Translations under genes and position numbers: made by a program | Notes under the pieces: generated by a model | The model's database searches: none | Told to the model about the DNA's origin: nothing | Seen by the model: the letters and a program-made list of their open reading frames with translations, nothing else | Part shown: positions 1 to 11,423 of the stretch, piece after piece | Numbering within the stretch: position 1 is the first letter of the stretch | Layout of the letters: the number at the start of each line of letters is the position of its first letter | Origin: Pseudomonadota bacterium | Lineage (GTDB): Bacteria > Pseudomonadota > Gammaproteobacteria > Xanthomonadales > Rhodanobacteraceae | DNA length: 41,360 nt | NCBI GenBank assembly: GCA_018240465.1 | Contig: JAFEFS010000080.1 | Span: forward strand, 1 to 41,360 | Reading direction: 5' to 3'

Positions 1-1289
<1,289 letters not shown>

Positions 1290-1301
1290 CGGACGCACCG
1301 C

Positions 1302-1628
1302 GTGCTGCGTTGGGTTGCATTGATCCTGCTCGCATTGCTGCTGGCCCTCGGCGTGAAGCTGTGGGCCGGCGAATGGGGTTTCCGCGAGATCGCCCGCCTG
1401 CAGGCGCAGATCGCCGAGCAGAAGACCGAGAATGCGAAGCTCAAGCAGCGCAACGACCAGTTGCAGGCCGATGTCGACGATCTGCGCCGCGGCAAGGATG
1501 CGGTCGAAGAACGTGCGCGTTCGGAACTCGGCCTGATCAAGCCCGACGAAATCTTCTATCAGGTAGTCGATCCCGCGCCCGGCGAAGCCAAGGCCGGGAA
1601 AGACAAGAAGGACGATGCCCAGCACTGA
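1302..1628 (+). CDS. ftsB: Cell division protein FtsB
   Basis: FtsB is a bitopic inner-membrane protein that joins FtsL and FtsQ in the divisome and helps activate septal peptidoglycan synthesis. The 108-residue product starts at GTG, has one membrane segment at about residues 4-20 (WVALILLALLLALGVKLW) and then a heptad-rich coiled coil at about 28-70. The typical FtsB tail motif RSELGLIKPDEIFYQ follows, and a lysine/aspartate-rich end of about 20 residues extends it. It sits between eno and ispD, its usual place, and its 3' end overlaps the ispD start by 14 bases, suggesting translational coupling. Confidence 0.95.
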   Translation: MLRWVALILLALLLALGVKLWAGEWGFREIARLQAQIAEQKTENAKLKQRNDQLQADVDDLRRGKDAVEERARSELGLIKPDEIFYQVVDPAPGEAKAGKDKKDDAQH

Positions 1629-2316
1629 CGCCGCGCTCTGGTGCGTGGTGCCTGCGGCGGGCCGCGGCACGCGCTTCGGCGGCGGAATGCCGAAACAATA
1701 CCTGCCGCTCGTGGGCAGGCCGTTGCTGCTGCGCACGCTGGAACGGCTTGCCGCGCATCCGTGCATCGCGGGGTTGATGATTGCATTGACGGCAGGCGAT
1801 CCGCACTGGCCCGGCCTTGCCTCGCTGCACGGCAAACCGGTGCTCACCTGCACCGGTGGCGGCGAGCGTGCCGATTCCGTGCTCGCCGGCCTGCATGCTC
1901 TGGATGGAAAAGTGGAAAATGATAATTTTGTACTCGTTCACGATGCTGCGCGTCCATGCGTGCGCGGCGACGACATAGCGCGCCTGATCGATCTCGGCGT
2001 CGCTGCGGGCGGCGCCTTGCTCGCCACACCGCTGCGCGATACGCTCAAGCGTGCGGATGCGGCCGGTTTTTCCCTGGCGACCGAGCCGCGCGAGGCGCGC
2101 TGGCGTGCGCTGACGCCGCAGCTGTTCCGTCGCGGCGAACTCGTCGCCGCACTTGAGTCGGCGCGCGCGGCCGGCGTCGCCGTCACCGACGAGGCGATGG
2201 CGATGGAGTGCGCCGGATTCAAGCCGCTGCTCGTCGAAGGTGCGGAAAGCAACATCAAGGTGACCACGCCGGCAGACATGATGCTGGCGGAATTCCTGCT
2301 CGGGAGGGAGGGTTGA
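1615..2316 (+). CDS. ispD: 2-C-methyl-D-erythritol 4-phosphate cytidylyltransferase
   Basis: IspD transfers CMP from CTP to 2-C-methyl-D-erythritol 4-phosphate in the non-mevalonate isoprenoid pathway. The 233-residue protein has the nucleotide-binding N-terminus [18 protein letters not shown], the HDAARPCV segment that contacts substrate, and the C-terminal [11 protein letters not shown] and [14 protein letters not shown] motifs. The ATG at 1615 lies inside the end of ftsB. The stop overlaps the ispF start as TGATG, so ftsB, ispD and ispF look translationally linked. The length is normal for the family. Confidence 0.97.
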   Translation: MPSTDAALWCVVPAAGRGTRFGGGMPKQYLPLVGRPLLLRTLERLAAHPCIAGLMIALTAGDPHWPGLASLHGKPVLTCTGGGERADSVLAGLHALDGKVENDNFVLVHDAARPCVRGDDIARLIDLGVAAGGALLATPLRDTLKRADAAGFSLATEPREARWRALTPQLFRRGELVAALESARAAGVAVTDEAMAMECAGFKPLLVEGAESNIKVTTPADMMLAEFLLGREG

Positions 2317-2789
2317 TGCGCATCGGTCAAGGCCTCGACGTCCACGCATTCGGTCCGGGCGATCATGTCGTCCTCGGCGGCGTGCGCATCGCGCACACGC
2401 AAGGCGTCGTTGCGCACTCGGACGGCGACGTGGTGATCCACGCGCTGTGCGATGCGATTCTCGGTGCGCTCGCGCTCGGCGACATCGGCACGCATTTCCC
2501 GCCGTCGGAGGAGCGCTGGCGCGGCGCCGACAGCCGCGCGTTCCTGCGCCGCTGTGCCGAGCTGATGCGCGAACATGGCCATGCGCTGGGCAACGCCGAC
2601 ATCATCATCGTTTGCGAACGGCCTAAGGTGGCGCCGCATGCGCAGGCGATGCGCGAGCACCTCGCGGCCGATCTCGGCGCCGGCGCGGGCCAGATCGGCA
2701 TCAAGGCCACGACCAGCGAAAAGCTCGGCTTCACCGGGCGCGGCGAGGGCATTGCCGCGTTGGCGGTCGTCCTGCTCGTGCCGCGCTGA
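2316..2789 (+). CDS. ispF: 2-C-methyl-D-erythritol 2,4-cyclodiphosphate synthase
   Basis: IspF cyclises CDP-methylerythritol 2-phosphate to methylerythritol cyclodiphosphate, releasing CMP; it is a zinc-dependent homotrimer. The start was placed at the ATG sharing one base with the ispD stop, because the protein then begins [12 protein letters not shown], the family N-terminus with the Asp-x-His metal pair. Further motifs are the [18 protein letters not shown] segment with the third metal histidine, DIGTHFPPS, and the C-terminal [18 protein letters not shown]. The 157-residue length is standard. It sits directly after ispD, with truD 10 bases downstream. Confidence 0.97.
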   Translation: MRIGQGLDVHAFGPGDHVVLGGVRIAHTQGVVAHSDGDVVIHALCDAILGALALGDIGTHFPPSEERWRGADSRAFLRRCAELMREHGHALGNADIIIVCERPKVAPHAQAMREHLAADLGAGAGQIGIKATTSEKLGFTGRGEGIAALAVVLLVPR

Positions 2790-2799
2790 AGGGCGAATC

Positions 2800-3813
2800 G
2801 TGAGCGAACTTCCCTACGCCTACGGCGGACCGCCGCTTACCGCCACGCTACGCGCGACGCCGGAAGATTTCCGCGTCGACGAAAACCTCGGCTTCGGCGC
2901 CGACGGTGCCGGTGAACACGTCTTCCTGCGCGTGGAGAAGCGCGGTGCGAATACCGATTTCGTCGCGCGTGAGCTGGCGAAATATGCGGACATCGCGCCC
3001 GATGCCGTGAGCTACGCCGGATTGAAAGACAGGCACGCGGTCACGCGACAGACGTTCTCGCTGCACCTTCCGGGCAAGCGCGTCGAACCGGACTGGCAGG
3101 CGCTGCGGCACGCGGAATTTCGCGTGCTCGAAGCCGCGCGCCACAGCCGCAAGCTCAAGCGCGGCGCTCTCAAGGGCAACCGTTTTCGCATCGTGCTGCG
3201 CGCCGTCAGTGGCGATCGTGGCGCCGCTGAAACACGTATCGCCGCCATCGCCAAGGAGGGCGTGCCGAACTATTTCGGCGAACAGCGCTTCGGCCACGAC
3301 GGCGCCAACGTCGAGCGTGCGTTGCGGATGTTCGAAGGCCGAAGGGTGCAGCGCCACGAGCGCAGCCTGTTGCTGTCCGCCGCACGATCGCATCTGTTCA
3401 ACGCGGTGCTCGCCGCGCGCATCGAGGCCGGCAGCTGGCGCACGCCGCTGGCGGGCGAGGTGTGGATGCTCACGGGCACGCACAGCATTTTCGGCCCCGA
3501 GCCACTCGGCGAGGCGTTGCTTCGCCGCTTCGCCGACGGCGATATCGGCCCGACCGGCCCGCTCTGGGGCAAGGGCGAGTTGCGCAGTGCAGAGGAGGTT
3601 GCGCAAATCGAAGTCGGCGTCGTCGCCCGGCATGCGCAACTGGCCGCCGGGCTCGAAGCGAACGGTCTCAACCAGGAGCGCCGCGCGCTGGCCTTGCGAC
3701 CGATGGATCTTTCGGTGAACTGGCTCACGGATCGCGACCTGGAATTGGCTTTTTCGCTGCCGGCCGGTGCCTATGCCACCACGCTGCTGCGCGAAATCTG
3801 CGCTTGGGGGTAA
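2800..3813 (+). CDS. truD: tRNA pseudouridine(13) synthase TruD
   Basis: TruD isomerises uridine 13 in the D-arm of tRNA(Glu). The start chosen is GTG at 2800, giving SELPYAYGGPPLTATLR, because an in-frame upstream extension would run through ispF. The catalytic aspartate motif is AGLKDRHAVTRQ at about residue 73, and the family motifs NYFGEQRFGHDG and LRPMDL are present. The 337-residue length fits the family. It is the last gene of the eno-ftsB-ispD-ispF-truD block; the surE gene often found next in related genomes is absent here and a short lipoprotein-like gene follows instead. Confidence 0.95.
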   Translation: MSELPYAYGGPPLTATLRATPEDFRVDENLGFGADGAGEHVFLRVEKRGANTDFVARELAKYADIAPDAVSYAGLKDRHAVTRQTFSLHLPGKRVEPDWQALRHAEFRVLEAARHSRKLKRGALKGNRFRIVLRAVSGDRGAAETRIAAIAKEGVPNYFGEQRFGHDGANVERALRMFEGRRVQRHERSLLLSAARSHLFNAVLAARIEAGSWRTPLAGEVWMLTGTHSIFGPEPLGEALLRRFADGDIGPTGPLWGKGELRSAEEVAQIEVGVVARHAQLAAGLEANGLNQERRALALRPMDLSVNWLTDRDLELAFSLPAGAYATTLLREICAWG

Positions 3814-3914
3814 GCAAGCACTTTTGGCACATGCGAATCTTGCGCGTTCGCCTATAGTGAACTCAGCGGTCAGCGGTCGCTGGCCGTATTTGGCAGGTTC
3901 CTTCGGAGGTTGCC

Positions 3915-4136
3915 ATGAAACGTTCGATCCTGTTTTTTGTTGCGGGTATGTCGCTGGTTTTGGACGGATGCGCGTCGATGGGCGGCGCCCAGCGCGCAAA
4001 TGCTGGTTATGATTCCAACGTCGACATGGGCAAAGTGGTCGCCGTCAATCAGTGGGCGGAGACCAAGGGCGCGAAGGTGGTGTGGATCAACTATCCACAG
4101 AAGCCGAAGAATCTGGACTCGAGTCAGGTCAACTAG
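3915..4136 (+). CDS. Small putative lipoprotein, function unknown
   Basis: I do not recognise this 73-residue product. It has a basic start (MKRS), a hydrophobic segment at residues 5-16 and a cysteine at 19 in the context VLDGCAS. This resembles a lipobox, although aspartate two residues before the cysteine is unusual. Alanine after the cysteine would favour outer-membrane sorting. The mature part (about 54 residues) contains VVAVNQWAETKGAKVVWINYP and no known domain. A good ribosome site, GGAGG at 3904-3908, precedes the ATG, which supports a real gene. Its last codons overlap the 3' end of the convergent Smr gene by 8 bases. Confidence 0.7.
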   Translation: MKRSILFFVAGMSLVLDGCASMGGAQRANAGYDSNVDMGKVVAVNQWAETKGAKVVWINYPQKPKNLDSSQVN

Positions 4137-4674
4137 CCAGCAGCACGATCACCGCGCCCGTGCCGCCCTGATTCGCTTTCGCCGAGGCGAAAGCGAGCAC
4201 GTCCGCACGGCGGCGCAGGAGGCCATCGACCAGGCGTTTGAGCACTGGCCCCTCGTTGCGCGAGCGCAATCCCTTGCCGTGGATGATCTTCACGCAGAGG
4301 TGGCGTTCGCGCCGACTCTCGGCGAGGAATTGCGCGATCGCTTCGCGCGCCACGGCCTGGGTCATCTGGTGCAGATCGATCTCGTCGGCGACGCTGAACT
4401 GGCCGCGCTTGAGCTTGCGCAGCAGCAGTGGCGAGTGGCCGTCCTTGAGATAGCTCAATTCCTCGCCGACTTCGATCAGCGCCGGGTCGATGTCCGAGGC
4501 GATCAATTCACCCGCCACGCGCGCCTCGTCGAGCCGCGACTGCGTCGGCTCGGGCGGTGGTCGCGGCCGGTCATTTTCGGCGACACGATGGCGAATCGGG
4601 CGCACGCTGCCGATCGACTGCACGAACAGGTCGTGGTCGTCGCTGTTGACCGTCGGCGCGGCCCGCCTGGTCAT
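4129..4674 (-). CDS. Smr-domain endonuclease, SmrA/SmrB-like
   Basis: The 181-residue protein has a charged N-terminal region and a C-terminal Smr domain at about residues 95-181. The domain carries the hallmark DLHQMT (family DLHGxT), IIHGKG and GGTGAVIVLL motifs. In E. coli, SmrB cleaves mRNA at collided ribosomes; the N-terminal segment here (FVQSIGSVRPI, then LLRKLKRGQFS just before the domain) resembles the SmrA/SmrB layout. The ATG overlaps the stop of roxA (ATGA), so the two are probably translated together. A function in mRNA cleavage during translational stress is inferred from the family. Confidence 0.88.
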   Translation of the reverse strand: MTRRAAPTVNSDDHDLFVQSIGSVRPIRHRVAENDRPRPPPEPTQSRLDEARVAGELIASDIDPALIEVGEELSYLKDGHSPLLLRKLKRGQFSVADEIDLHQMTQAVAREAIAQFLAESRRERHLCVKIIHGKGLRSRNEGPVLKRLVDGLLRRRADVLAFASAKANQGGTGAVIVLLAS

Positions 4675-5885
4675 CGCGGACGGGTCAGTTGCAGATGCCC
4701 GCCATCCAGCAGGGCCTTGAGCGTTGCCAGAGCCTGCGCGTTGGCCGTCAGTCCGGTCAGTGCACCGCCGTCGATTTCGCGCCCGGCGACGAGCAGCCGG
4801 GCCAGCGCCGTCGGGCAGCGCAGTGCCTCGCCGGCCACGAACAGTTCGGCCCCGCGTCCGTCGCGACGCCAGGCAAAGCGGCTGAACGGATTGCGCAGGA
4901 CGACGCACTTCGGCAATCGTCGCTGCAACTCGGCCGCGCCGATCCCGCGCCCCGGCATAGCGGCGATCTGTGCACTGCGATAGCGCGTGATGAAGCGGCC
5001 GAACCAGTGCGCCAACACGGATTTTTCCACATTGGCAAAATGCGGCAATGCCTTGCGCACGCGCACGAGTGCCGCGTCGTCGATTTCGCCGCCGTCGTGC
5101 GCGGGAGCGAGGTCGGGATCGACATAGCGGTCGTCCTCGGTCAGCGGCTCGGCGAGAAATTCGGCGAAATCGAACAGCAGCTCCGCACGCGACGGCGCGC
5201 GCATGCCGATCGAGTAGGTCGTGCATTCGCCGAGCGCGATGCCGTCGTGGGCGACGCCGGGCGGCAGGTACAGTGTATCGCCCGGATCGAGCAGCCATTC
5301 GTGCGTGGGCGAGAATTCGCGCAGCAGTTTCAGCTCGCTGTCGTCGCGGAACGCGGCGGGTGCGAATGCGCGCCGCTGTGCGTCGATGCTCCAGTGCCGG
5401 TAGCCCGCGCCTTGCACGAGGAACACGTCGTACTGGTCGACATGCTCGCCGACGCCGCCGCCGTCGGTGGCGTAACTCACCATCACATCGTCGATGCGCC
5501 AGCCGGGGATGAAGGCAAAGCGGGTCAGCAGCGCAGCCACGTCCATGTCCCATTTGTCCACGTCCTGCACGAGCAGGGTCCAGTGCGTTTTCGGCAAACG
5601 GGCGAAATCGCGCTCGCGGAACGGGCCGTTGCGCAGTGTCCATTGATCGCGCTTTTCGTTGCGCAGCACGATGCGCGAAAGCGCGGCTTCCTCGCAGGCG
5701 AGGCCGGCCAAGTCGTCCGGCGCCACGGCTTCGACGCCGCCCGGAAACATGCCGCGGACCAACAGCGGCCGTTTCTGCCAGTAATCGCGCAGGAACTCGC
5801 GCGGCGGCATGCCGAGCGGATGACGCGGGGTGGCGCGGACTTCGATGGCCGGCGTCGCGTCGGATCTTTTCGCGCGCGCCTTCAT
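4671..5885 (-). CDS. roxA: Ribosomal protein L16 arginine hydroxylase RoxA/YcfD, JmjC-type
   Basis: This 404-residue cupin/JmjC oxygenase matches the YcfD family, Fe(II)/2-oxoglutarate enzymes that hydroxylate an arginine of ribosomal protein L16. The N-terminal part has the family segment MPPREFLRDYWQKRPLLVR. The iron site is HVD in GVGEHVDQYDVFLVQG, with the distal histidine in LYLPPGVAHDG. A winged-helix-like C-terminal domain follows. The protein is about 30 residues longer than E. coli YcfD, mainly at the N-terminus. Its ATG overlaps the HxlR stop and its stop overlaps the Smr start, placing a regulator, a ribosome-modifying enzyme and a putative ribosome-associated nuclease in one coupled unit. 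Confidence 0.93.
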   Translation of the reverse strand: MKARAKRSDATPAIEVRATPRHPLGMPPREFLRDYWQKRPLLVRGMFPGGVEAVAPDDLAGLACEEAALSRIVLRNEKRDQWTLRNGPFRERDFARLPKTHWTLLVQDVDKWDMDVAALLTRFAFIPGWRIDDVMVSYATDGGGVGEHVDQYDVFLVQGAGYRHWSIDAQRRAFAPAAFRDDSELKLLREFSPTHEWLLDPGDTLYLPPGVAHDGIALGECTTYSIGMRAPSRAELLFDFAEFLAEPLTEDDRYVDPDLAPAHDGGEIDDAALVRVRKALPHFANVEKSVLAHWFGRFITRYRSAQIAAMPGRGIGAAELQRRLPKCVVLRNPFSRFAWRRDGRGAELFVAGEALRCPTALARLLVAGREIDGGALTGLTANAQALATLKALLDGGHLQLTRPR

Positions 5886-6277
5886 GCAGGCAAGTGTCCG
5901 GCAGTCGACGCACTTCGTGCGACTTTGGCCTGGCGACGATCGACCTCGGGCAGCTTGTGTCCGATCGCGATCAACGCCTTGATCGCCGGCATCAACTCGC
6001 GGCCGAGGCTGGTCAGCGTGTATTCGGCCGATGGCGGCGACGTGTTCAGCAGATGGCGCAAGACGAGGCCGCGCGTCTCCAGCTCGCGCAGACGCGCGGA
6101 CAGCACGCGCGCGGAAATTGCCGGAATGTCATGGCGCAGTTCGCCGAAACGGCGCGGTCCGCCGGACAGATGCCAGATCACGTTCGTCGCCCAGGCGCCG
6201 CGCAGCAAATGCATGCTCTTGGTCAGCGGACAGGCAGGCGGAGGACAGACTTTGCTTTTGCGCAGTGGCAGGCCCAT
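5882..6277 (-). CDS. HxlR-family winged-helix transcriptional regulator
   Basis: The 131-residue protein is a single HxlR domain: CPLTKSMHLLRGAWATNVI, then the DNA-reading helix region PRRFGELRHDIPAISARVL, then LRELETRGLVLRHL. Cys16 is at the position where several HxlR regulators of electrophile or redox stress (YodB, HypR) carry their sensing cysteine; a second cysteine is at 11. That functional parallel is inference. The gene is divergent from the glutathione S-transferase gene and first in the coupled hxlR-roxA-smr unit. Its start lies just downstream of an array of GTTAC repeats, so it probably controls both directions, including itself. Confidence 0.92.
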   Translation of the reverse strand: MGLPLRKSKVCPPPACPLTKSMHLLRGAWATNVIWHLSGGPRRFGELRHDIPAISARVLSARLRELETRGLVLRHLLNTSPPSAEYTLTSLGRELMPAIKALIAIGHKLPEVDRRQAKVARSASTAGHLPA

Positions 6278-6281
6278 GTTC

Positions 6282-6363
6282 GGTTACTCGCGGATTCACA
6301 GGTTACTCGGCAGTTACCACATTTTAGCAGTTACCTTGAGTTATATGATATCTATCAGTAACC
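6282..6363. promoter_or_regulatory. GTTAC repeat array, candidate HxlR operators
   Basis: Five copies of a GTTAC core lie between hxlR and the glutathione S-transferase gene. GGTTACTCG occurs at 6282-6290 and 6301-6309, CAGTTACC at 6311-6318 and 6328-6335, and an inverted copy (GTAACC on the plus strand) at 6358-6363. Direct and inverted spaced copies of this kind are what dimeric HxlR regulators bind. The array covers the candidate hxlR promoter, which suggests autoregulation. The link to HxlR is by position only. Confidence 0.55.
6321..6329 (-). promoter_or_regulatory. Candidate extended -10 promoter of hxlR-roxA-smr
   Basis: On the minus strand the sequence reads TGCTAAAAT, an extended -10 element (TGn plus TAAAAT at 6321-6326). 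It lies about 45 bases upstream of the hxlR ATG. No good -35 hexamer is visible, as is common for extended -10 promoters. Flanking GTTAC repeats would let a bound regulator block it. Confidence 0.4.
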
Positions 6364-6444
6364 AGATATGGATACGATACCGCATCGGGATCGCGACGGC
6401 CGCGCGACCCGGTACGAATCGTTTTCAATCAAGAGGAATACCGC

Positions 6445-7068
6445 ATGAAACTTTATTACTCCCCCGGCGTCTGCTCGCTGTCCCCGCACATCGTCGCGCA
6501 CGAGATCGGCCTGCCGATCAATCTGGAAAAGGTCGACACCAGGACCAAGCAAACCGAAACCGGCCGTGACTTTCTCGCAATCAATCCGAAAGGTTACGTG
6601 CCGGCGCTCGAACTCGACAACGGCGAAGTGCTGACCGAAGGCCCGGCCATTGTGCAGTATCTCGGCGACCTCAAGCCCGGCAACGCGGTCGTGCCGGCGA
6701 ACGGCACCTTCGCGCGCGCGCGCCTGCAGGAGATGCTCGGCTACATCAATTCCGAAATCCACAAGACCTATTCGCCGCTGTTCCACGCCGAGACGCCGGA
6801 AGAAACGCGCGCCGAGCGCAAGGCCTACATGCACAAGCGCTACGAACTGCTCGACGGCATCCTGGCCAAGCAGACATGGCTGCTTGGCGATGCGTTCACC
6901 GCGGCCGATGCGTATCTGTTTGTGGTGACGCGTTGGGCGAAGGGAGCCAAGGTCGACTTGTCCGACCTGCACGCGCTCGCGGCATTCCAGGAGCGCGTCG
7001 CCGCGCGTCCCGCCGTGCAGGCGGCGATGGCGCAGGAAGGACTGATCAAGCACAAGGCCGCGGCCTGA
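6445..7068 (+). CDS. gstA: Glutathione S-transferase, GstA-like (beta class)
   Basis: This 207-residue cytosolic protein conjugates glutathione to electrophiles or reduces mixed disulfides. The N-terminal thioredoxin-fold domain (1-80) contains MKLYYSPGVCSLSPHI, with the beta-class active-site cysteine at residue 10, and the glutathione-contacting GYVPALELDNGEVLTEG segment. The C-terminal helical domain (about 87-207) contains WLLGDAFTAADAYLF. The ribosome site AGAGGAA precedes the ATG. The gene is divergent from hxlR across the GTTAC array, so control by that electrophile-type regulator is a reasonable inference. Confidence 0.93.
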   Translation: MKLYYSPGVCSLSPHIVAHEIGLPINLEKVDTRTKQTETGRDFLAINPKGYVPALELDNGEVLTEGPAIVQYLGDLKPGNAVVPANGTFARARLQEMLGYINSEIHKTYSPLFHAETPEETRAERKAYMHKRYELLDGILAKQTWLLGDAFTAADAYLFVVTRWAKGAKVDLSDLHALAAFQERVAARPAVQAAMAQEGLIKHKAAA

Positions 7069-7075
7069 TCTGATC

Positions 7076-7108
7076 GCGGCCGGATGGCGACTACGTCGCT
7101 CCGGCCGC
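7076..7108. terminator. Hairpin between convergent gst and purB
   Basis: A near-perfect hairpin has outer arms GCGGCCGGA (7076-7084) and TCCGGCCGC (7100-7108) and an inner stem GCGAC/GTCGC around a TAC loop. It sits in the 57-base gap between the ends of two convergent genes. The following T-run is short, so it may act as a two-way terminator or an RNA-stabilising hairpin. Confidence 0.6.
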
Positions 7109-7125
7109 TTTGCGATGGTGAAGGA

Positions 7126-10031
<2,906 letters not shown>

Positions 10032-10079
10032 GATGTGGCGTGGTTTGTTGAGACGTGTCACAGATTTGACTTTGACCCC

Positions 10080-10108
10080 TTGCGCTGAAGCGGGCGCGAA
10101 CGTATCAA
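10080..10108 (+). promoter_or_regulatory. Weak candidate sigma-70 promoter for the 10166 gene
   Basis: TTGCGC (10080-10085) and TATCAA (10103-10108) are separated by 17 bases. Each hexamer is a partial match. If used, transcription would begin near 10115, just before the hairpin at 10122-10148, placing a terminator-like structure in the leader. Confidence 0.3.
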
Positions 10109-10121
10109 AACGCCTGCGTTT

Positions 10122-10148
10122 CGGCAGCCTTTTGCTGCCGCATTTTTC
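10122..10148 (+). terminator. Rho-independent terminator or leader attenuator after fumC
   Basis: Stem CGGCAGC/GCTGCCG with a five-base loop is followed by CATTTTT. It lies 90 bases after the fumC stop and only 17 bases before the next start codon. It is either the fumC terminator or an attenuator in the leader of the downstream gene. Confidence 0.7.
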
Positions 10149-10165
10149 TACAGGGGAACAAAACG

Positions 10166-11371
10166 ATGTCGTGGTCCAGGCGGTTTTCCGTTTTCGGTGT
10201 GGTGTGCGCGCTCGCGACGGGCGCTTCATATGCGCAGGATTTGGCGATTGACGGCAAGGATTTCGAGTCGGGGGCGGCCGACGCCAAGCTCGCCGAGATT
10301 GCCCGCCAGGCGGCCGCGAGCGGCAAGACAGTTGTCGTGACAACACCGCCGTACTGGCAGACGAAGGTGGCCAACAAGATTCGCTCCGTTGCGCCGGGCG
10401 TGCAGGTGAAAACCAGCGATGCGTTCTTCGAGAATGTGCTCGTGCGCATCGTCGACGGCGAAAAGCCGGCGAAGTCCGAACCCGTCGCAACTGCCCCGAA
10501 GCCGGTCGAGAAAGTCGCTGAGGCGGCCCCTGTACCCAAGCTGGCGCCGCGCGTAGAAACCGCGCCCGCGGTGCCGGTCGCGCCATCGACCGGAAAAGTG
10601 ACGGAAGCAGCGGCAAAAGCGGAGCCGGCCCAGGTGGCGATTGCGAGACTTGCGCCCGCTGCTACCGCTGCGGCACCTCAGGCGAAGCCGCCGGCTGGGG
10701 CGGCGGCAATGCCGGCGCCATCCGCGCTCGGCAACGCTTCGGCGCCGGCGGTTGAAGTCGCATCGATTTCGCCGCCGCCAACCGTCGCGGCGACCAGGCC
10801 GGCCATGACTGCCGCGGACATCGCTGCGATCAAGCACGCCTTCGAGAACCAGTTCAATCTAGGCCAACCAGCCTCCGGCGACATCCGTCCTGGGTTGCTG
10901 CGCAAGGGCGATGAAATTTTCATCCGTGGTCCGGTGCGTGCGGTAGTGCGCAGGGAGCGTTCCCGCGTGCAGTTGTTCTGGGTCGATGGCGAGATCAACC
11001 TCGAACGTGCCGAACTGATGAAGACCGACGCCAATCGCTACCGCGTCGACGAGCCGCTGCGCGATGTCGCCAATCCCAGCCTGCGCGCGATGCACAGCGA
11101 ACCGAAGATGTTCACCGCACACATCCCGGCGGCGAAGGTGCGTGCCGACATGGAGCGTCATTTCAACGATGCGAAGATCATCACCGCGCGCATGGCTCCC
11201 GTCGATCTGCGCTATGGGGACCTGTTCTACGTCTATCGCAATCATGCGGTCGTATTCCGTCGTACCGAGCTTGGCTTTGACCGTTATTGGCTGGAAGGAG
11301 AGATCGACCTCAACCAATCGGGCGTGATCAAGAGCGGCGACGCCTACCGCATCGTCAGCGAAAAGCTCTGA
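10166..11371 (+). CDS. Unrecognised secreted protein with duplicated C-terminal module
   Basis: I do not recognise this 401-residue protein. Residues 1-23 form a Sec signal peptide (basic MSWSRR, hydrophobic core, predicted cut SYA|QD). A small conserved-looking domain follows at about 27-92 (KTVVVTTPPYWQTKVANKI). A low-complexity alanine/proline linker occupies roughly 95-220, typical of periplasmic or envelope-spanning proteins. The C-terminal third contains two related modules of about 52 residues (247-298 and 349-401). They share GDxxF near their start, RR in the middle, FWVDGEINL versus YWLEGEIDL, and end in DANRYRV versus GDAYRIV. Upstream is a ribosome site AGGGGA. The gene stands alone between fumC and the convergent ABC operon. 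Confidence 0.8.
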   Translation: MSWSRRFSVFGVVCALATGASYAQDLAIDGKDFESGAADAKLAEIARQAAASGKTVVVTTPPYWQTKVANKIRSVAPGVQVKTSDAFFENVLVRIVDGEKPAKSEPVATAPKPVEKVAEAAPVPKLAPRVETAPAVPVAPSTGKVTEAAAKAEPAQVAIARLAPAATAAAPQAKPPAGAAAMPAPSALGNASAPAVEVASISPPPTVAATRPAMTAADIAAIKHAFENQFNLGQPASGDIRPGLLRKGDEIFIRGPVRAVVRRERSRVQLFWVDGEINLERAELMKTDANRYRVDEPLRDVANPSLRAMHSEPKMFTAHIPAAKVRADMERHFNDAKIITARMAPVDLRYGDLFYVYRNHAVVFRRTELGFDRYWLEGEIDLNQSGVIKSGDAYRIVSEKL

Positions 11372-11423
11372 ATCGCGGTATCCGGGCCGGGCTGCGCGGC
11401 GCTCGATGCACCGCAATTTTTCG

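Noticed and set aside
3824..3858. TTGGCA and TATAGT before the small lipoprotein gene, as a promoter
   Set aside because: The spacer is 23 bases, too long for sigma-70, and no other -35 fits the TATAGT.
4175..4194. Hairpin GCTTTCGC/GCGAAAGC after the small lipoprotein gene
   Set aside because: It lies inside the Smr coding sequence, where it encodes conserved-looking residues, and has no T-run.
4689..6569. Long plus-strand open frame of 626 codons
   Set aside because: It is antisense to roxA and hxlR, has no recognisable domain, and its existence follows from the GC-rich codon pattern of those well-identified genes.
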